Positions 49,917 to 60,645 of a stretch of 64,000 nt of DNA are shown here, one piece after another. The translations under genes were made by a program, and so were the position numbers. The stretch comes from Doryteuthis pealeii (taxonomy: Eukaryota; Mollusca; Cephalopoda; Myopsida; Loliginidae). Below the pieces are notes generated by a model. The model saw only the letters and a program-made list of their open reading frames with translations. It did no database searches and had not been told where the DNA came from. Location of the stretch: NCBI GenBank assembly GCA_023376005.1, contig CM042145.1, forward strand, positions 98,784,202 through 98,848,201, given 5' to 3'. The first letter of the stretch is position 1; every line of letters begins with the position of its first letter.

Positions 49917-50462
49917 CGGGTAGGATTTAATGCAAAGTCACAAGTATAGGGCATCCAGCGAGGATCGAACTCACTTTTCAGTAGTAACAGATCTGCGAGA
50001 TTAGTTTGCTAACCATTACACCACGACGAGACGTCTTTTTGAAAATAATTTTCCCCACGGTAAGGATTTGACACAAGGTCACACACATGGGGCATCCAGC
50101 GAGGATCGAACTCACTTTTCAGTAGTAACAGATCTGCGAGATTAGTTTGCTAACCATTACACCACGACGAGACGCCTTTTTGAAAATAATTTTCCCCACG
50201 GTAAGGATTTGACACAAGGTCACACATATGGGGCATCCAGCGAGGATCGAACTCACTTTTCAGTAGTAACAGATCTGCGAGAATAGTTTGCTAACCATTA
50301 CACCACGACGAGACGCCTTTTGAAAATAATTTTCCCCACAGATAGGATTTGACACAAGGTCACAAGTATGGGGCATCCAACGAGGATCGAACTCACTTTT
50401 CAGTAGTAACAGATCTGCGAGACTAGTTTGCTAACCATTACACCATGACGAGACGCCTCCTA
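49917..50462 (-). repeat. Four-unit tandem array of tRNA-like SINE-D, 140-141-bp period
   Basis: GGGCATCCA occurs at 49,949, 50,090, 50,231 and 50,371. Each unit, read on the minus strand, has TCGTGGTGTAATGGTTAGCA, ATCTCGCAGATCTGTTACTA, AGTGAGTTCGATCCTCGCTG, then GTGACCTTGTGTCAAATCC and a GGGGAAAATTATTTTCAAAA spacer. Units are nearly identical, differing at scattered positions. The A-box-like TGGTGTAATGGTT and B-box GAGTTCGATCC are preserved in all four. Single copies elsewhere are dispersed, so the tandem state is special to this site. Confidence 0.9.
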
Positions 50463-50699
50463 ATCGTAAAGATAATGTGACTAATTTAAACGTGTTTAAA
50501 TAAAAGAAAAAAACTCGTAAAAGCCACCATTAAATGAACACTTAAGCTCGATTTTTATTCAACAATTTACAGCAATTGTTCATTGTGTTCACTGTTACTT
50601 CCAGCAATGGCAAACAATTCCTTTCTGTAAAATCAATTTTATCTGTCACTAATTATCAATTTGCTAATTTACCCGATTTTCAATTCAGCATCGATTTCC

Positions 50700-52045
50700 T
50701 GTTGTTGTTTTGTTTTTTTTTCTTCCTAGATTTTTTTCTTTATTTATTTATTTCTAAATCTCTCTTAGTTTTTCGTCTTATTTTATCTTTTCTCGTCTCT
50801 TTTTTTCTTCTTTTTTAATTTTTTTTCAATCGTTGTTTGTTCGTTGCTTTCCAAATCATTTTTATCGTTACTTGCTCTTTTCTCATATTTCTTTTTTGTA
50901 AGTCTTTCTTGCCTTATTTCTTTCTTTCGTGCTTTCTTTTACTTTCACCTTCTTTTTTTCTGTTGTAGAGTAGTTAACACCCCTTCAGCACTCAATCAAA
51001 TGGACTGGCTCATAGCCATAGAATAGCCTACGATTAAAGTAGATTAACTAGCTGAATAATATTCAGACTGACCTTGCTACGTTGGCTAAACCGAACTGAC
51101 CCTCCTCTTTAGTGTGAGTTTTGTTTTGTTAATTGTTTGTACTTATTGGTTATGTGTTTGTATGTATCTGTTTAGCACCGGATGCTGGTGCTTAATAAAT
51201 GTGTTAAGTACACCATTTATCAGTGTATATTTCCACCTCGCGATACAACATTTTCTTTCTTTCTTGCCTTATGTATTCTTTTGCACTTTCTTTTTTCTCG
51301 CACTTCATTTTTTTCTTTCTCGCCTTATTTATTTATGTATTTATTTATTACTTTATCTATTTCCTTCTCATTTTATTTCCTTCTTTTTGCCTTAGTTATC
51401 CCTTTTACGTTATTTCTCTTGCATTATTTCTTTCTTTCTCACCTTATGTATTTATTTATTATTACCTCATTTATTTCTTTCTCGTCTTATTTCATTCTTT
51501 CTTGCCTTATCTATTATTTTAACGCTTTTTACTCTCGCCTTATTTCTTCTCTTTCGTCTCATTTCTTTCTTTCTTGACTTCTTTATTCTTTTAACTTTTT
51601 TTTTACTCTCGCCTTATTTATTTTTCTCTTGCCTTACTTCTTTCTCATCTTATTTATTTCCTTCTAATCTTATTTCTTTCTTTCTCACCACCTTCTCGCC
51701 TTTATTTCTTTTATTCTTGTCTTATTTATTCTTTTAACACTTTTTTATTCTCTCCATTTTTATTCTTTCTCTCTCGCCTTATTTATTTCCTTTTGGCCTT
51801 TTTTCTTTCTTTCTTTCTTTATTCCTTTTAGGCTTGTTTTTTCTCGCCTTTTTTATTTCTTACCTTATTTCTTTCTTTATCACCTTATTGATTTATTTCC
51901 TGCCTTATTTGTTTATTGTACGCTTTACTTTTCTCGACTTATTTCTTTCTTTCTCTACTTATTCATTTTCTTCTCACACTATTTTTTCATTCTTTCCTTA
52001 TTTCTTTCCCTCTCATCTTATTTATTTCCTTCTTTCCTAATTAAT
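50700..52045. repeat. Pyrimidine/AT-rich minisatellite-like tract, (TTTCTTTCTCGCCTTATTTA)n
   Basis: From about 51,240 to 52,040 variants of TTTCTTTCTCGCCTTATTTA recur with CTTCTCATCTTATT and TCTTGCCTTATTTATTC at irregular 20-50 bp spacing. The upstream 500 bp is T/C-rich without the clear unit. Several Phe-rich frames of 60-130 codons are its translations. Confidence 0.85.
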
Positions 52046-52249
52046 TTATTTTTGTTTGGTCTTGGTACTGGGCTTTGTTTTGAATTGCATCCCCAAACAG
52101 ACAGACAGCAGACAGACAGAGATACCACTTAGTATATCAAAGTCACAAACACCAAGCATTAAACAGCTGAGAAAATATATAGGTGTACATACAAATACAC
52201 AAACATACATACATATAGCAATAGCATAATCTTTACATATCACTGTCGT

Positions 52250-52622
52250 CCCACACAATCCCACAACACCACACCAGAACCTTTCCTCTCATGAGCCCTC
52301 AAATAACTCATCAATCCCGCCGCAGATCCACAAAGTTTGATGCAAATATGACATAAGAAAGACTTCCTTCCTACTGTATCAGATGGATCAGATGATAAAA
52401 TTTGATGCTTATGTACCAGCATATGTCTCTAGAAGCCGACTTAGAGAATTTGTTACAGATTGCACAAGACGCATTGTTTGTTCCTGGAGTGTGCATGAAT
52501 TGTCCCTGATGAGATTTCCTATGATTGACATATCCAGCCTTAGAAAGTAGAATCTGACTACATGTTTGACATTTCAAACCCTCCGCGTTCTCACCAATAG
52601 GACAGGTGTATCCCTTTCAAAC
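52250..52622 (-). pseudogene. Three C2H2 zinc-finger remnant, probably LINE-derived
   Basis: On the minus strand finger 1 is CQTCSQILLSKAGYVNHRKS, then HQGQ. Finger 2 is CAICNKFSKSASR, which loses frame before HMLVHKH. Finger 3 is CHICIKLCGSAAGLMSYLRA, then HERKGSG, with His replaced by Tyr at the third ligand. A finger with similar wording lies at 5,400-5,625. The spacing resembles fingers I associate with some lophotrochozoan LINE C termini. A host zinc-finger pseudogene is the alternative. Confidence 0.6.
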
Positions 52623-52989
52623 TTGACGGTTGAGGTTTTCATGCTCAATTCTCCACTCTCAAAACTGGTACAGCCATCATCCACATGAATTATCCAGCCA
52701 GTTCTCTTCAATGCCAGCGTTTCCCAGTTGTCAGGATCTATTTTTATTTTTAGAGGGTTGCTTCACATACTTACATACATACATACATGCATACATATAC
52801 GTCGTATCTCCCATAAATAGAGTATTAGATTGGGATAGTTACTTGATAGTTACGATTGCCATGACCGCCTCGACTGTTTTCTTTTGATGACCTATCTCAT
52901 TTTTTATGTGACGGGACTAAAGCTACTTTGCTGTGACGCTCAAATAAGGAGACATATTTCGTTGCGAAGAACAAATGTTTAGTCATTTT

Positions 52990-53435
52990 TTGTTGGTTGG
53001 TTGGTTGGCTGTTGGCTGGTTGGCTGGTTAGTTGGATTTTACGACATATCAACCCTTTTTGGGTTATTTTATGCTGAAAATGTTTAGTTTTATTGATTCT
53101 AGGTGGGTACTCAATTTTTTTTTAAACACATTTTCAAACTCATTTTTTTTTTATTTAACCCATAGAAGGGATGCTAACACTGGTTAGAGTAGACCTGCGT
53201 GTAATAGGGATGAAAGGGTACACCACACTACCCAGAGCTCCAAAATTGGAACTTCACCACTAGAAGCAGTTAAATGTTATACCCAGGACACTAAGAGTCT
53301 CAGCCACCGCCTTCTAGCACATATCATAAAAAGGACTGGAAGTAGGGTTGGGACAATCATAGGTGCATCACTTAAGCATCACAAGTTGCTTTATCCCTCT
53401 GCAGTGTATTCTAAAGCCCGAGCCGAACCAGCATA
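52990..53435 (+). repeat. A-repeat, plus strand
   Basis: A (GGTT)n lead is followed by TGGATTTTACGACATATCAA, GGGTTATTTTATGCTGAAAA, CCATAGAAGGGATGC, GGTTAGAGTAGACCTG, AAGCAGTTAAATGTTATACC and AGCCACCGCCTTCTAGCACA. The 3' part beyond 53,430 is lost. Confidence 0.8.
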
Positions 53436-53734
53436 AGACACTTTTGTGTGCACACCTTTTTTATTACTTCTTAGCTACGACGTCTTTTCTTTTACCCGAC
53501 TACTTTCGGGGAGCTGGTTCCACTCAAGTTACACGTGTGGAACAATATGTACACACATTTCGGGCGCATATGTGCACCTTAACTTCTAGGAACCAACTGA
53601 TTAAATTATTCAAACTATTTTCTTATATTCTAGAAAATTATTTTTACCAGACTATTAAATCATAACCAAGTTCTTAAATTGATCCCGGGGTCATCGCCCG
53701 TCATTCATATCCATTAATGCATTTACCCCAACCT

Positions 53735-53950
53735 CTCCGCAAGAGCAGGATGCGACATATGGTTGTTATTTTTTAAACAGGGTTTAACTTGTTTAACCTG
53801 AATGTTTTCATTCTCTTAGACAAATTTTCATACTAATGTTAAAGAGCCCTGTCTGTCCTACTATTTACACATAGTTTGAGGGAAAATAGTTGGATTCATA
53901 CCTTTCCTCAGGGGTATTAGCGAATGGAAAATGCAAACACCCATTTACCT
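53735..53950 (-). repeat. SINE-B copy lacking its tRNA head
   Basis: CAACCTCTCCGCAAGAGCAG, AGGGTTTAACTTG, AAAGAGCCCTGTCTGTCCTA and CATACCTTTCCTCAGGGGTA give the reverse SINE-B body. The sequence stops before the B box. Confidence 0.7.
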
Positions 53951-54298
53951 TAATGTCTCCAAGTACAATTCCTAATTCTTTACTACTCTCAAAATAATAA
54001 TACAGTTAATCTATTATTTAACAGAAAACATATAAACTTATATGCACTAAATCATTAGAATTAGATAAGAACGCTTGAAACTGTATGTGTCTGCAAATTA
54101 TTGGTATTATATAAAAGTACACGATACCATAAATTCGGGCGCAAACAAATTATTATCAACGAATGGGAATGTGCGGTTTAAAAATGTAATAATGGACTTT
54201 AAAAATCAAATGAAATAGTTGTGATTAGAATCAAACAATCCAAATGAATCAAATTACGGAATTAAATAGACCATAAAGGGCTGATATGCCGTTAAATT

Positions 54299-54300
<2 letters not shown>
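53950..54300. other. Low-copy AT-rich DNA
   Basis: No feature recognised except a minus A-repeat-like end (CATAAAGGGCTGATATGCCG) at 54,270-54,297. Confidence 0.4.
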
Positions 54301-54359
<59 letters not shown>

Positions 54360-54600
54360 GCACACACACATACATTCTCTCTCTTCTCACACACACACAC
54401 ATACACACACTTTTTCTCCTATTTATCTTTCCTTCTTATCCTTCTCACGACTTCTCATTGCTCCTCTCTTCTTCTTCTTCTTCTTCTCTTCTTCTTCTTC
54501 TCTTCTCTCTGGCTTTCTGTTCTTATAGCTTCTTCTTTTTCCTTCTTGCCTCTCTTTCTTTCTTCCTCTTCCTTCTCTCTCCTGATATATATATATATAC
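54301..54600. repeat. (CT)n, (AC)n and TTC-rich tracts
   Basis: CT run 54,301-54,357, CA steps to 54,410, then CTT/TTCTC-rich sequence to 54,580. The Ser/Leu/Phe and Glu/Lys/Arg frames are artefacts. Confidence 0.9.
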
Positions 54601-54638
54601 TAGACAAAACGTGAACCGGTGGGTCACCATTTTGTCTA

Positions 54639-54688
<50 letters not shown>

Positions 54689-54722
54689 TAGACAAAACGT
54701 GACCCGTTGGGTCACCTATTAA
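54599..54722. mobile_element. Hairpin repeat ACTAGACAAAA...TTTTGTCTAGT with a second half-copy
   Basis: ACTAGACAAAACGTGAACC and GGGTCACCATTTTGTCTAGT form a 43-bp palindrome (54,599-54,641). After 46 bp of AT repeat, ACTAGACAAAACGTGACCCG with TTGGGTCACC starts a second copy with no mirrored end (54,688-54,722). It could be a short foldback element or ends of a larger one separated by AT expansion. Confidence 0.65.
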
Positions 54723-55030
54723 ATTCTCGCTAGATAATTGGGATTAGGGAAAAGAGTAGGGACTGCCAAAATATCGTCTGCTTTCCATTTTAAAAACGAA
54801 TTAAAATTTATTGAACCGATTATTTAAGGTTAAATTTTTGTCTAAGTCGAAAAGTAGTAACATAATGAGCATCAGTTAAAAAAAAGCAAAATAATATTAC
54901 ATATGTAATTAATATTTGATACATTTAAAACGATTTTTTCGGTCAATTTAGATCAAGATGCCTGCCGAGACGCTACTTAAAATCCGTTTTTACAAAATAA
55001 ATTGTAACATTTGCGATTGAAAAAGAATTC
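54723..55030. other. Low-copy AT-rich DNA
   Basis: Nothing recognised. Confidence 0.4.
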
Positions 55031-55034
55031 ACAC

Positions 55035-55390
55035 TGGATTGTCCAATTGGACACATAGCCTAGTGGATAAAGGAGTTAGGTTAAGACAGTTCTAAGTCAC
55101 AGTTATCTCTAGACTGCAGGTTTAATCCTGGTCAGCGGCAGCAGTAACATAGAATGATAATTAACAGAGCTTAACACCTGTATCCCAGCTATGGTTAGCG
55201 GAATGAGAACAGGATACTCCCGTGAACTGAATAAAGGGTTAGGTTCAAAGTTCCGTGATGGCTCCCAATTACAAGAAGGTTCCCGAGTCCGAGAAGGTTC
55301 CCGAGTCCAACAAGAAATACCCGAAGAAGGCCGGAGGGTACAGATAACAATGAAAATGAGGACAATAGTCCGAATATTACAAATAATACT
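55035..55390 (+). repeat. SINE-C, plus strand, short-VNTR copy
   Basis: Head CACATAGCCTAGTGGATAAA (A box) and GCAGGTTTAATCCTGGTCAG (B box). The body holds GTTAGCGGAATGAGAACAGG, only three VNTR units (GAAGGTTCCCGAGTCCGA type), and the tail GATAACAATGAAAATGAGGA. The tail lacks the GCACATCGGCCGAAACG segment, a deletion compared with the copy at 565. The 114-codon frame is a translation of the SINE. Confidence 0.82.
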
Positions 55391-55584
55391 CCAAAAATTA
55401 TTTTTTAGTTGTCATTTTCATTTTATTTTTCGATTTTCGGTACTTATTTACTACCCGAGCAGATTCTTTAAAAAAATGTTTTTTTCTTCTATTCACACTT
55501 TCGGTCTTTTGTCTTTTTATTTATGCAGAAAATAATATCAATCACATATATATCACACCGATATTTTGCGCCCCCAAAACAGGG

Positions 55585-55766
55585 GGGTCGGAGTTAAGTT
55601 TTTGACTTAACTGCAAATTACGACTAATTTAAACCAATTAAAGTGGAATTTTTTTCGACCATAATTTAATCCTAAAACTAAGGAATAATTTAGTATAACT
55701 TTCGTGTAATTAAACTAAACAGTAAAACAGGTTTTAGGAGATAAAGGTTGATTAGTTCAGCTTTAG

Positions 55767-55772
<6 letters not shown>
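55585..55772 (+). repeat. Dispersed repeat shared with 17,035-17,218
   Basis: AAGGAATAATTTAGTATAAC, TTTCGTGTAATTAAAC and GTTCAGCTTTAGTAT match the first locus. Both are followed by (AT)n. Confidence 0.55.

Positions 55773-55826
<54 letters not shown>
55773..55826. repeat. (AT)n microsatellite
   Basis: A pure AT run. Confidence 0.95.
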
Positions 55827-55974
55827 TTTATCTCTCCTTTTGTTATTCTCCCTGCCTATCACTCTCTTTCCCATCACCTCTTCCTCTCTATTTCTATCTC
55901 TCTTCTTCTTCTCCTTTTTTTTCTTTTTTCTTCCTTCTTTTCTTTTTCTCTCCTCTCCATCCCTTTCTCTTCTT

Positions 55975-55979
<5 letters not shown>

Positions 55980-56042
<63 letters not shown>

Positions 56043-56052
56043 TCTCTCTCTA
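55980..56052. repeat. (CT)n microsatellite within pyrimidine-rich DNA
   Basis: A CT run inside a broader C/T-rich stretch (55,840-56,110). Confidence 0.95.
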
Positions 56053-56109
56053 ATCTTCTTTTTCCTCCTTTCTCTTTCTTCCCATGATTTTTTTCACCCC
56101 ACCCCCACC

Positions 56110-56885
56110 TCCAACCCCATTCATATAATCTTGATCTTTACAACGTTATCGAATGGCGAGTGGCATGTTGGTGGGACTCACCCTAAGAAGGACACTCAAT
56201 CCATTGCTATCCACATCACGTCCAATTGCTACCAAACATTAGCATAATCGATTTCGCTAGATGATTTTTTTTAATCTTTTTTTTTTTTTTTCAAATGAAA
56301 AAAAAAACAGAATTTTTCTTTTTTAAATTAAACAACAGAGCAAACACGTTCTCTTATATTAACAGAATATTCATCACGTTTTTCCGCTTATCGATTCCAG
56401 AGAATCTAGAATCTCCAAGAAAACCGTTTCCTATTATTGGAGTTTCGGGAAACGGGCTGATTTTTCACTCTTTCAATAGCGAATAAAGCCGTCTCCGCGT
56501 TCTATTGAACAGACCAAACCAATAGATAAATACAAATTGCCGGTTTAAAAAAATAATAATGAAAAAAGCAAAAATAATAACAATAGCCGCCTAAAATGCA
56601 AATATCGCATTTTGAAATAGAGAATAAAGATGTTTGCCAAACGCTTATTGTGTGCAAAAGTATAGAAATAATAAACATGCAAACAGCTAAGAAAAAAAAG
56701 GAAGGTATTTTTTTTAAAATCTTCTAAATAGTTTTAATCATTGACATGCTACGTTCGATAACAGCAGTGGGTATCATGTTTAGGATTTTAAATTTTTCTT
56801 AGGGAATTTTTTAAAATCAATATTCGAAACAATTAGACAGGAAAAGAAGACAACAGATTTTTGTGGAAAAACATCTAGAGAAGAC
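56110..56885. other. Low-copy DNA, nothing recognised
   Basis: Contains T and A homopolymer runs near 56,280-56,310. No gene or repeat family recognised. Confidence 0.35.
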
Positions 56886-56888
56886 ATA

Positions 56889-57522
56889 TGTTTCAGAAAA
56901 ATTGATATCATTTGAGATGTATATGGTGTTTCAGAATATTGATATTATTTGAGATTTACAAGGTGTTCCAGAAAAATTTATATTATTTGAGATTTACAAG
57001 GTGTTTCAGAAAAATTGATATTATTTGAGATGTACAAGGTGTTCCAGAAAAATTGATATTATTTGAGACGTACAATATGTTTTAGAAAAATTGATATCAT
57101 TTTAGATGCAAGAGGTGTTTCCAAAAAAGTTATATCATTTGAGATGTACGGCGTATTTCAGAAAAAATTAATATCATTTCAGATTTACAATGTGCTTTAG
57201 AAAAATTGATATCATTTGAGATGCATTAGGTTTTTCAGAAAAATTTATATTATTTCGGATGTGCGGGTGTTTTCAAAAAATTGATATCATTTGAGATGTA
57301 AAAAGTGCTTAAAAAATTGATATCATCTCAGATGCACGAGGTGTTTCAGAAAAATTGATATCATTTGATATGTACAGCGTGTTTCAGAAAAATGCACAGC
57401 GTATTCCAAAATGATTATATCATTTGAGATGTTAAAGAATCTACAGGAGATACATTTGATATACAGAATGTTTCAGATTAAATGATATCACTTGAGATGT
57501 ACAGGGTGTTTCAGAAATATTG
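56889..57522. repeat. 38-bp satellite array derived from a transposon end
   Basis: About 16 diverged units of TTTCAGAAAAATTGATATCA + TTTGAGATGTACAAGGTG follow head to tail. One unit is truncated near 57,380 and one carries a 28-bp insertion near 57,450. The same 38-bp sequence forms the terminus of the inverted-repeat element that begins at the right end of the array. Confidence 0.9.
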
Positions 57523-57845
57523 ATATTATTTCATAAGCAACTAATTTGACCAATTTTCATTCAAATTATCTCAAGTTTTCATAGCATGTATAGAAACTAC
57601 ACAAGATTCTATGTTTACTGTTGTATGCTTTTTTCATCTTCAGATAATGAAATGCTATTCACTGGAAAATAAAAGATGTTTAACCAAAAACCATATGATT
57701 TTGAGTTGTTTCTACATATGCTGTTAAAATTTGAGATCATTTGAACGAGAATTGGTCAAGTTATTCGATTATGAAATGATATCGATTTTTCTGAAACACC
57801 TTGTACATCACAAATGATATCAAATCTTTTGAAACCTCCTGTGTA
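57500..57845. mobile_element. Inverted-repeat element joined to the 38-bp satellite
   Basis: The left arm (GGGTGTTTCAGAAATATTGA, TTGACCAATTTTCATTCAAA, TATCTCAAGTTTT) pairs with a right arm (AATTTGAGATCATTTGAACG, GAATTGGTCAAGTTATT, GATTTTTCTGAAACACCTTG). The arms are about 100 bp, with some 110 bp between them. Beyond the right arm two inverted 38-bp units follow (to CTCCTGTGTA). GTGTTTCAGAAAA-type ends with adjoining TA resemble Tc1/mariner ends. No transposase is present. Confidence 0.82.
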
Positions 57846-58049
57846 ATCGTGCTTGGCAAAAAAATAATGAACATCTTTTCTTTGTATTATTTGAGAGAAA
57901 AAAAAAACGATTTATCACCTCTTTCTCAACAACACTCACTAAAACGCTACCACACTAACAACGCCATAAAGATTTGATAAAACCATAAATCATTTTTTAT
58001 AGTGAATCTCATTTCAAATTTTCATATTCATTGATAGCAGTATTGGCTT

Positions 58050-58130
58050 TTGTTGTTTGTTTTTTTTTTCTTTTTTTTTTTTTTTCTTTTTTCTGTTTTT
58101 TTTTTTTTTTTTTCTTTTTTTTTTCAAAAC
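58050..58130. repeat. T-rich homopolymer tract
   Basis: T runs broken by single C or G. Confidence 0.9.
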
Positions 58131-58187
58131 GTGAAATAAGTATCCATAAGAACAAAATTAACCCCTCCATCCACGAACATCACAGCT

Positions 58188-58622
58188 GGTTAAATCGAAC
58201 TTAACGGACCTAAATTCCACCATCGTATGTCAACCCGCCGAAAGAAAAAAAATACCAAAAATCAGGGAATTAACCGAATTCAATGAAATTTTCAGTGTTG
58301 ATATATTAATTAATAAAAGATATAATGCTCCAGTTATTTTATTTAAAAACCTTTACATTTTTTTCAGGTCAGTTAATTTGAACCACGTATCTTTGAGGCG
58401 TAACACAGATTCTCAAAGGTATGTGGTTGAAAGTTAACTGACCTGAAAAATGTAAAAGTTTTTAAATAAAATAACTGGTGCTTTATATGTTTTAATAAAT
58501 AACATATCAACATTGAAAATTTCATTAAAATCGGTTAATTCGGTTGATTTTTTGGTATTTTTTTTTCTTTCAGTTTTTGACATACTATGGTGGAATTTAG
58601 GTCCGTTAAGTTCGATTTAACC
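58188..58622. mobile_element. 435-bp foldback element (near-complete palindrome)
   Basis: GGTTAAATCGAACTTAACGG at the left is matched by CCGTTAAGTTCGATTTAACC at the right. The complementarity continues inwards over roughly 200 bp per arm to CCACGTATCTTTGAG / CTCAAAGGTATGTGG around a 14-base loop at about 58,400. A transcript or single strand would form one long hairpin. No target duplication is evident. Only a few mismatches and small indels separate the arms. Confidence 0.9.
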
Positions 58623-58764
58623 CGACGGCTTATCAACCTTTATCTTATCATTTTATCAAAAGAATATTATCTGGTGCCCCCACCAAATATGTGGCAGTGT
58701 AATGCCCAGTTTTGTCTTCTAAACGACCTCAAACCACGTTGTGTTAAGAAAAGAGTAGACGGCT

Positions 58765-59012
58765 CCAGGTTTTGGTTGATTTGTTGGTTATTTTTAATGG
58801 CATATCAACCCTTCTGGGCCATTTAATGCTGAATCTTGTTTTTTTAATGATTTTTAAGCGAATAGTTTGTTGGTAAATAATTTTGTTTGGTTTAGATTTA
58901 TAAACTGGTAGAAATAATGTTTAACTAACTTCCTGTGTATTAATAAACTCATAGAATTAAACTGATAGGTGACCTTCAGCCACTGCCTTCTAGTACCCAT
59001 ACGATAAAAAGT
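58765..59012 (+). repeat. A-repeat fragments
   Basis: GTTATTTTTAATGGCATATC, AACCCTTCTGGGCCATTTAA and, further on, TTCAGCCACTGCCTTCTAGT with CGATAAAAAGT represent the 5' and 3' parts of a plus-strand copy with the middle missing. Confidence 0.6.
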
Positions 59013-59094
59013 GTTGTATTTTTTCTAGCCCTTGTAAGTTTATTACACTACCTAATCTCTCTTTTACTACTGAATAGAGAGAGCCCTGTTGGCT

Positions 59095-59590
59095 GGGGCT
59101 GTTGTATATGCCGACTGCTCTTCTGTAGTGGGTGGGGGGTAAAATCTCTCAAATGGAGCCACCTGTTGGCCGTGGGAGGCGACCCGTGATGCTTAAGGAC
59201 GGATCAATCGGCTGGTCACGTAAAGTCCGAGTATCTATATGATTGTCTGACCCTATTACTCTTATGGCAAGCACCCAACCCTTTTTATCATGTATTTTCT
59301 AGAAGTACGATGTTAAACTGTATCTAGTGGGGAAGTTCCAATTCAGGAGCTCTGGGGATTATGGAGTACCCTTTCATTGCTATTACTCCCTGGTCCACTC
59401 TGATCCGGAGTGGCTGTACCTATTAGTGTCTTATCTATGGTTTGAATAGATAAAAAAATGAATTTAAAAAAATGTGTTTACAATAAAAGTTGAGTTTGAA
59501 AAAAATTGAATACCCAACAAGAATGAATATACAAAACATCTTCGGTATAAAGTAACCCAAGGATTTTCATACCAACCAACCAACCAACAT
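59095..59590 (-). repeat. A-repeat, nearly full length, minus strand
   Basis: It starts GGCTGGGGCTGTTGTATATG. It includes GGCGACCCGTGATGCTTAAG, ATCAATCGGCTGGTCACGTA, CTCCCTGGTCCACTCTGATC and TACCCAACAAGAATGAATAT, and ends in AACCAACCAACCAAC. Confidence 0.78.
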
Positions 59591-59819
59591 TGTTTATTGT
59601 CATGAACCGCATTGTATGATGGGATATTGCACACTGTTAATGTGTTTTAGATCTAAGAACCATTACTGTGACTTTATGCAAAGTTCAACTTTCTTCTCAC
59701 GAAACCCAGCATAGTATTAATATTCAACCACTTAAAAATACTTTCAAACAGACCTGATGAAGAAAACAATAAACCCACGACTATTTATACGTATACACAC
59801 ACACTCCCTCACTCACTCA

Positions 59820-59827
59820 CACACACA

Positions 59828-59899
<72 letters not shown>

Positions 59900-59915
59900 C
59901 ACACACACACACATG
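59820..59915. repeat. (AC)n(CT)n(AC)n microsatellite
   Basis: CT run of about 68 bp flanked by short CA runs. Confidence 0.95.
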
Positions 59916-60019
59916 TTCGTTTAATGACTTGAGGTCATTTTCCTCTTGGTAAGGCGGAGAACTTTTCAGAACACTTTATATTGTTAAAAATGTTAGCTAT
60001 TTTCCTTAGTCTATAATTT

Positions 60020-60645
60020 CATTTTTTCACATACCCAGGTAGCAATATCTCATCTACAAAAAATGATGTCAATCTATGCAGTGGAACGGCATGGATTACT
60101 ATAGACAGATTATCGATCATATAGAAATCTGATCTCTCTGATGAGATAAAGCGAGAACTCTTCCAAGATGTAGTCGTGTTAATGCTACTGTATGGCTGCA
60201 CTACTTTAACTCTAAAGAAACGCTTGGAGAAAAGTGAGATAGGAACTACACAAGGATTCTCCGTGCTGTTTTTAACTAATCATGGAAGCGGCACCCTACA
60301 AAACAGCAGATGTACGGCAACTTACCAGAATAAAATGCTGAGCCTCTGGGTTTGGATTCAGAAGCCATTTAAGAAATCATCCGAGTAAGATGAACAAGAC
60401 ATGCTGGGCATAGCTGGAGAAGCAAGAACGAACTCATAAGTGACAATCTCCCGTGGAAACCTGCACATAGGCACAGCAATGTGGGCCGTCCAGCAAGGAC
60501 TTACATTGATCAGCACTGTGTGGATTCTGGATTCCGCAAATAGGACCTTCCCGGGGCGATGACCGATAGGGTCGATTGGCGAGAGATTGTCATGGATATC
60601 CATGCTTCCAGCACGACATGATGATGATGATGATGATGATGATGA
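60020..60645 (+). pseudogene. LINE 3' end, diverged copy
   Basis: Related to 48,520-49,115: ACCCAGGTAGCAATATCTCA, GCTACTGTATGGCTGCACTA (LLYGCTT), AACTCTAAAGAAACGCTTGG (TLKKRLE), AGCATGTCTTGTTCATC on the opposite strand, GGCGATGACCGATAGGGTCG. It ends with (ATG)n at 60,618-60,643. Frameshifts and stops are frequent. Confidence 0.72.
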
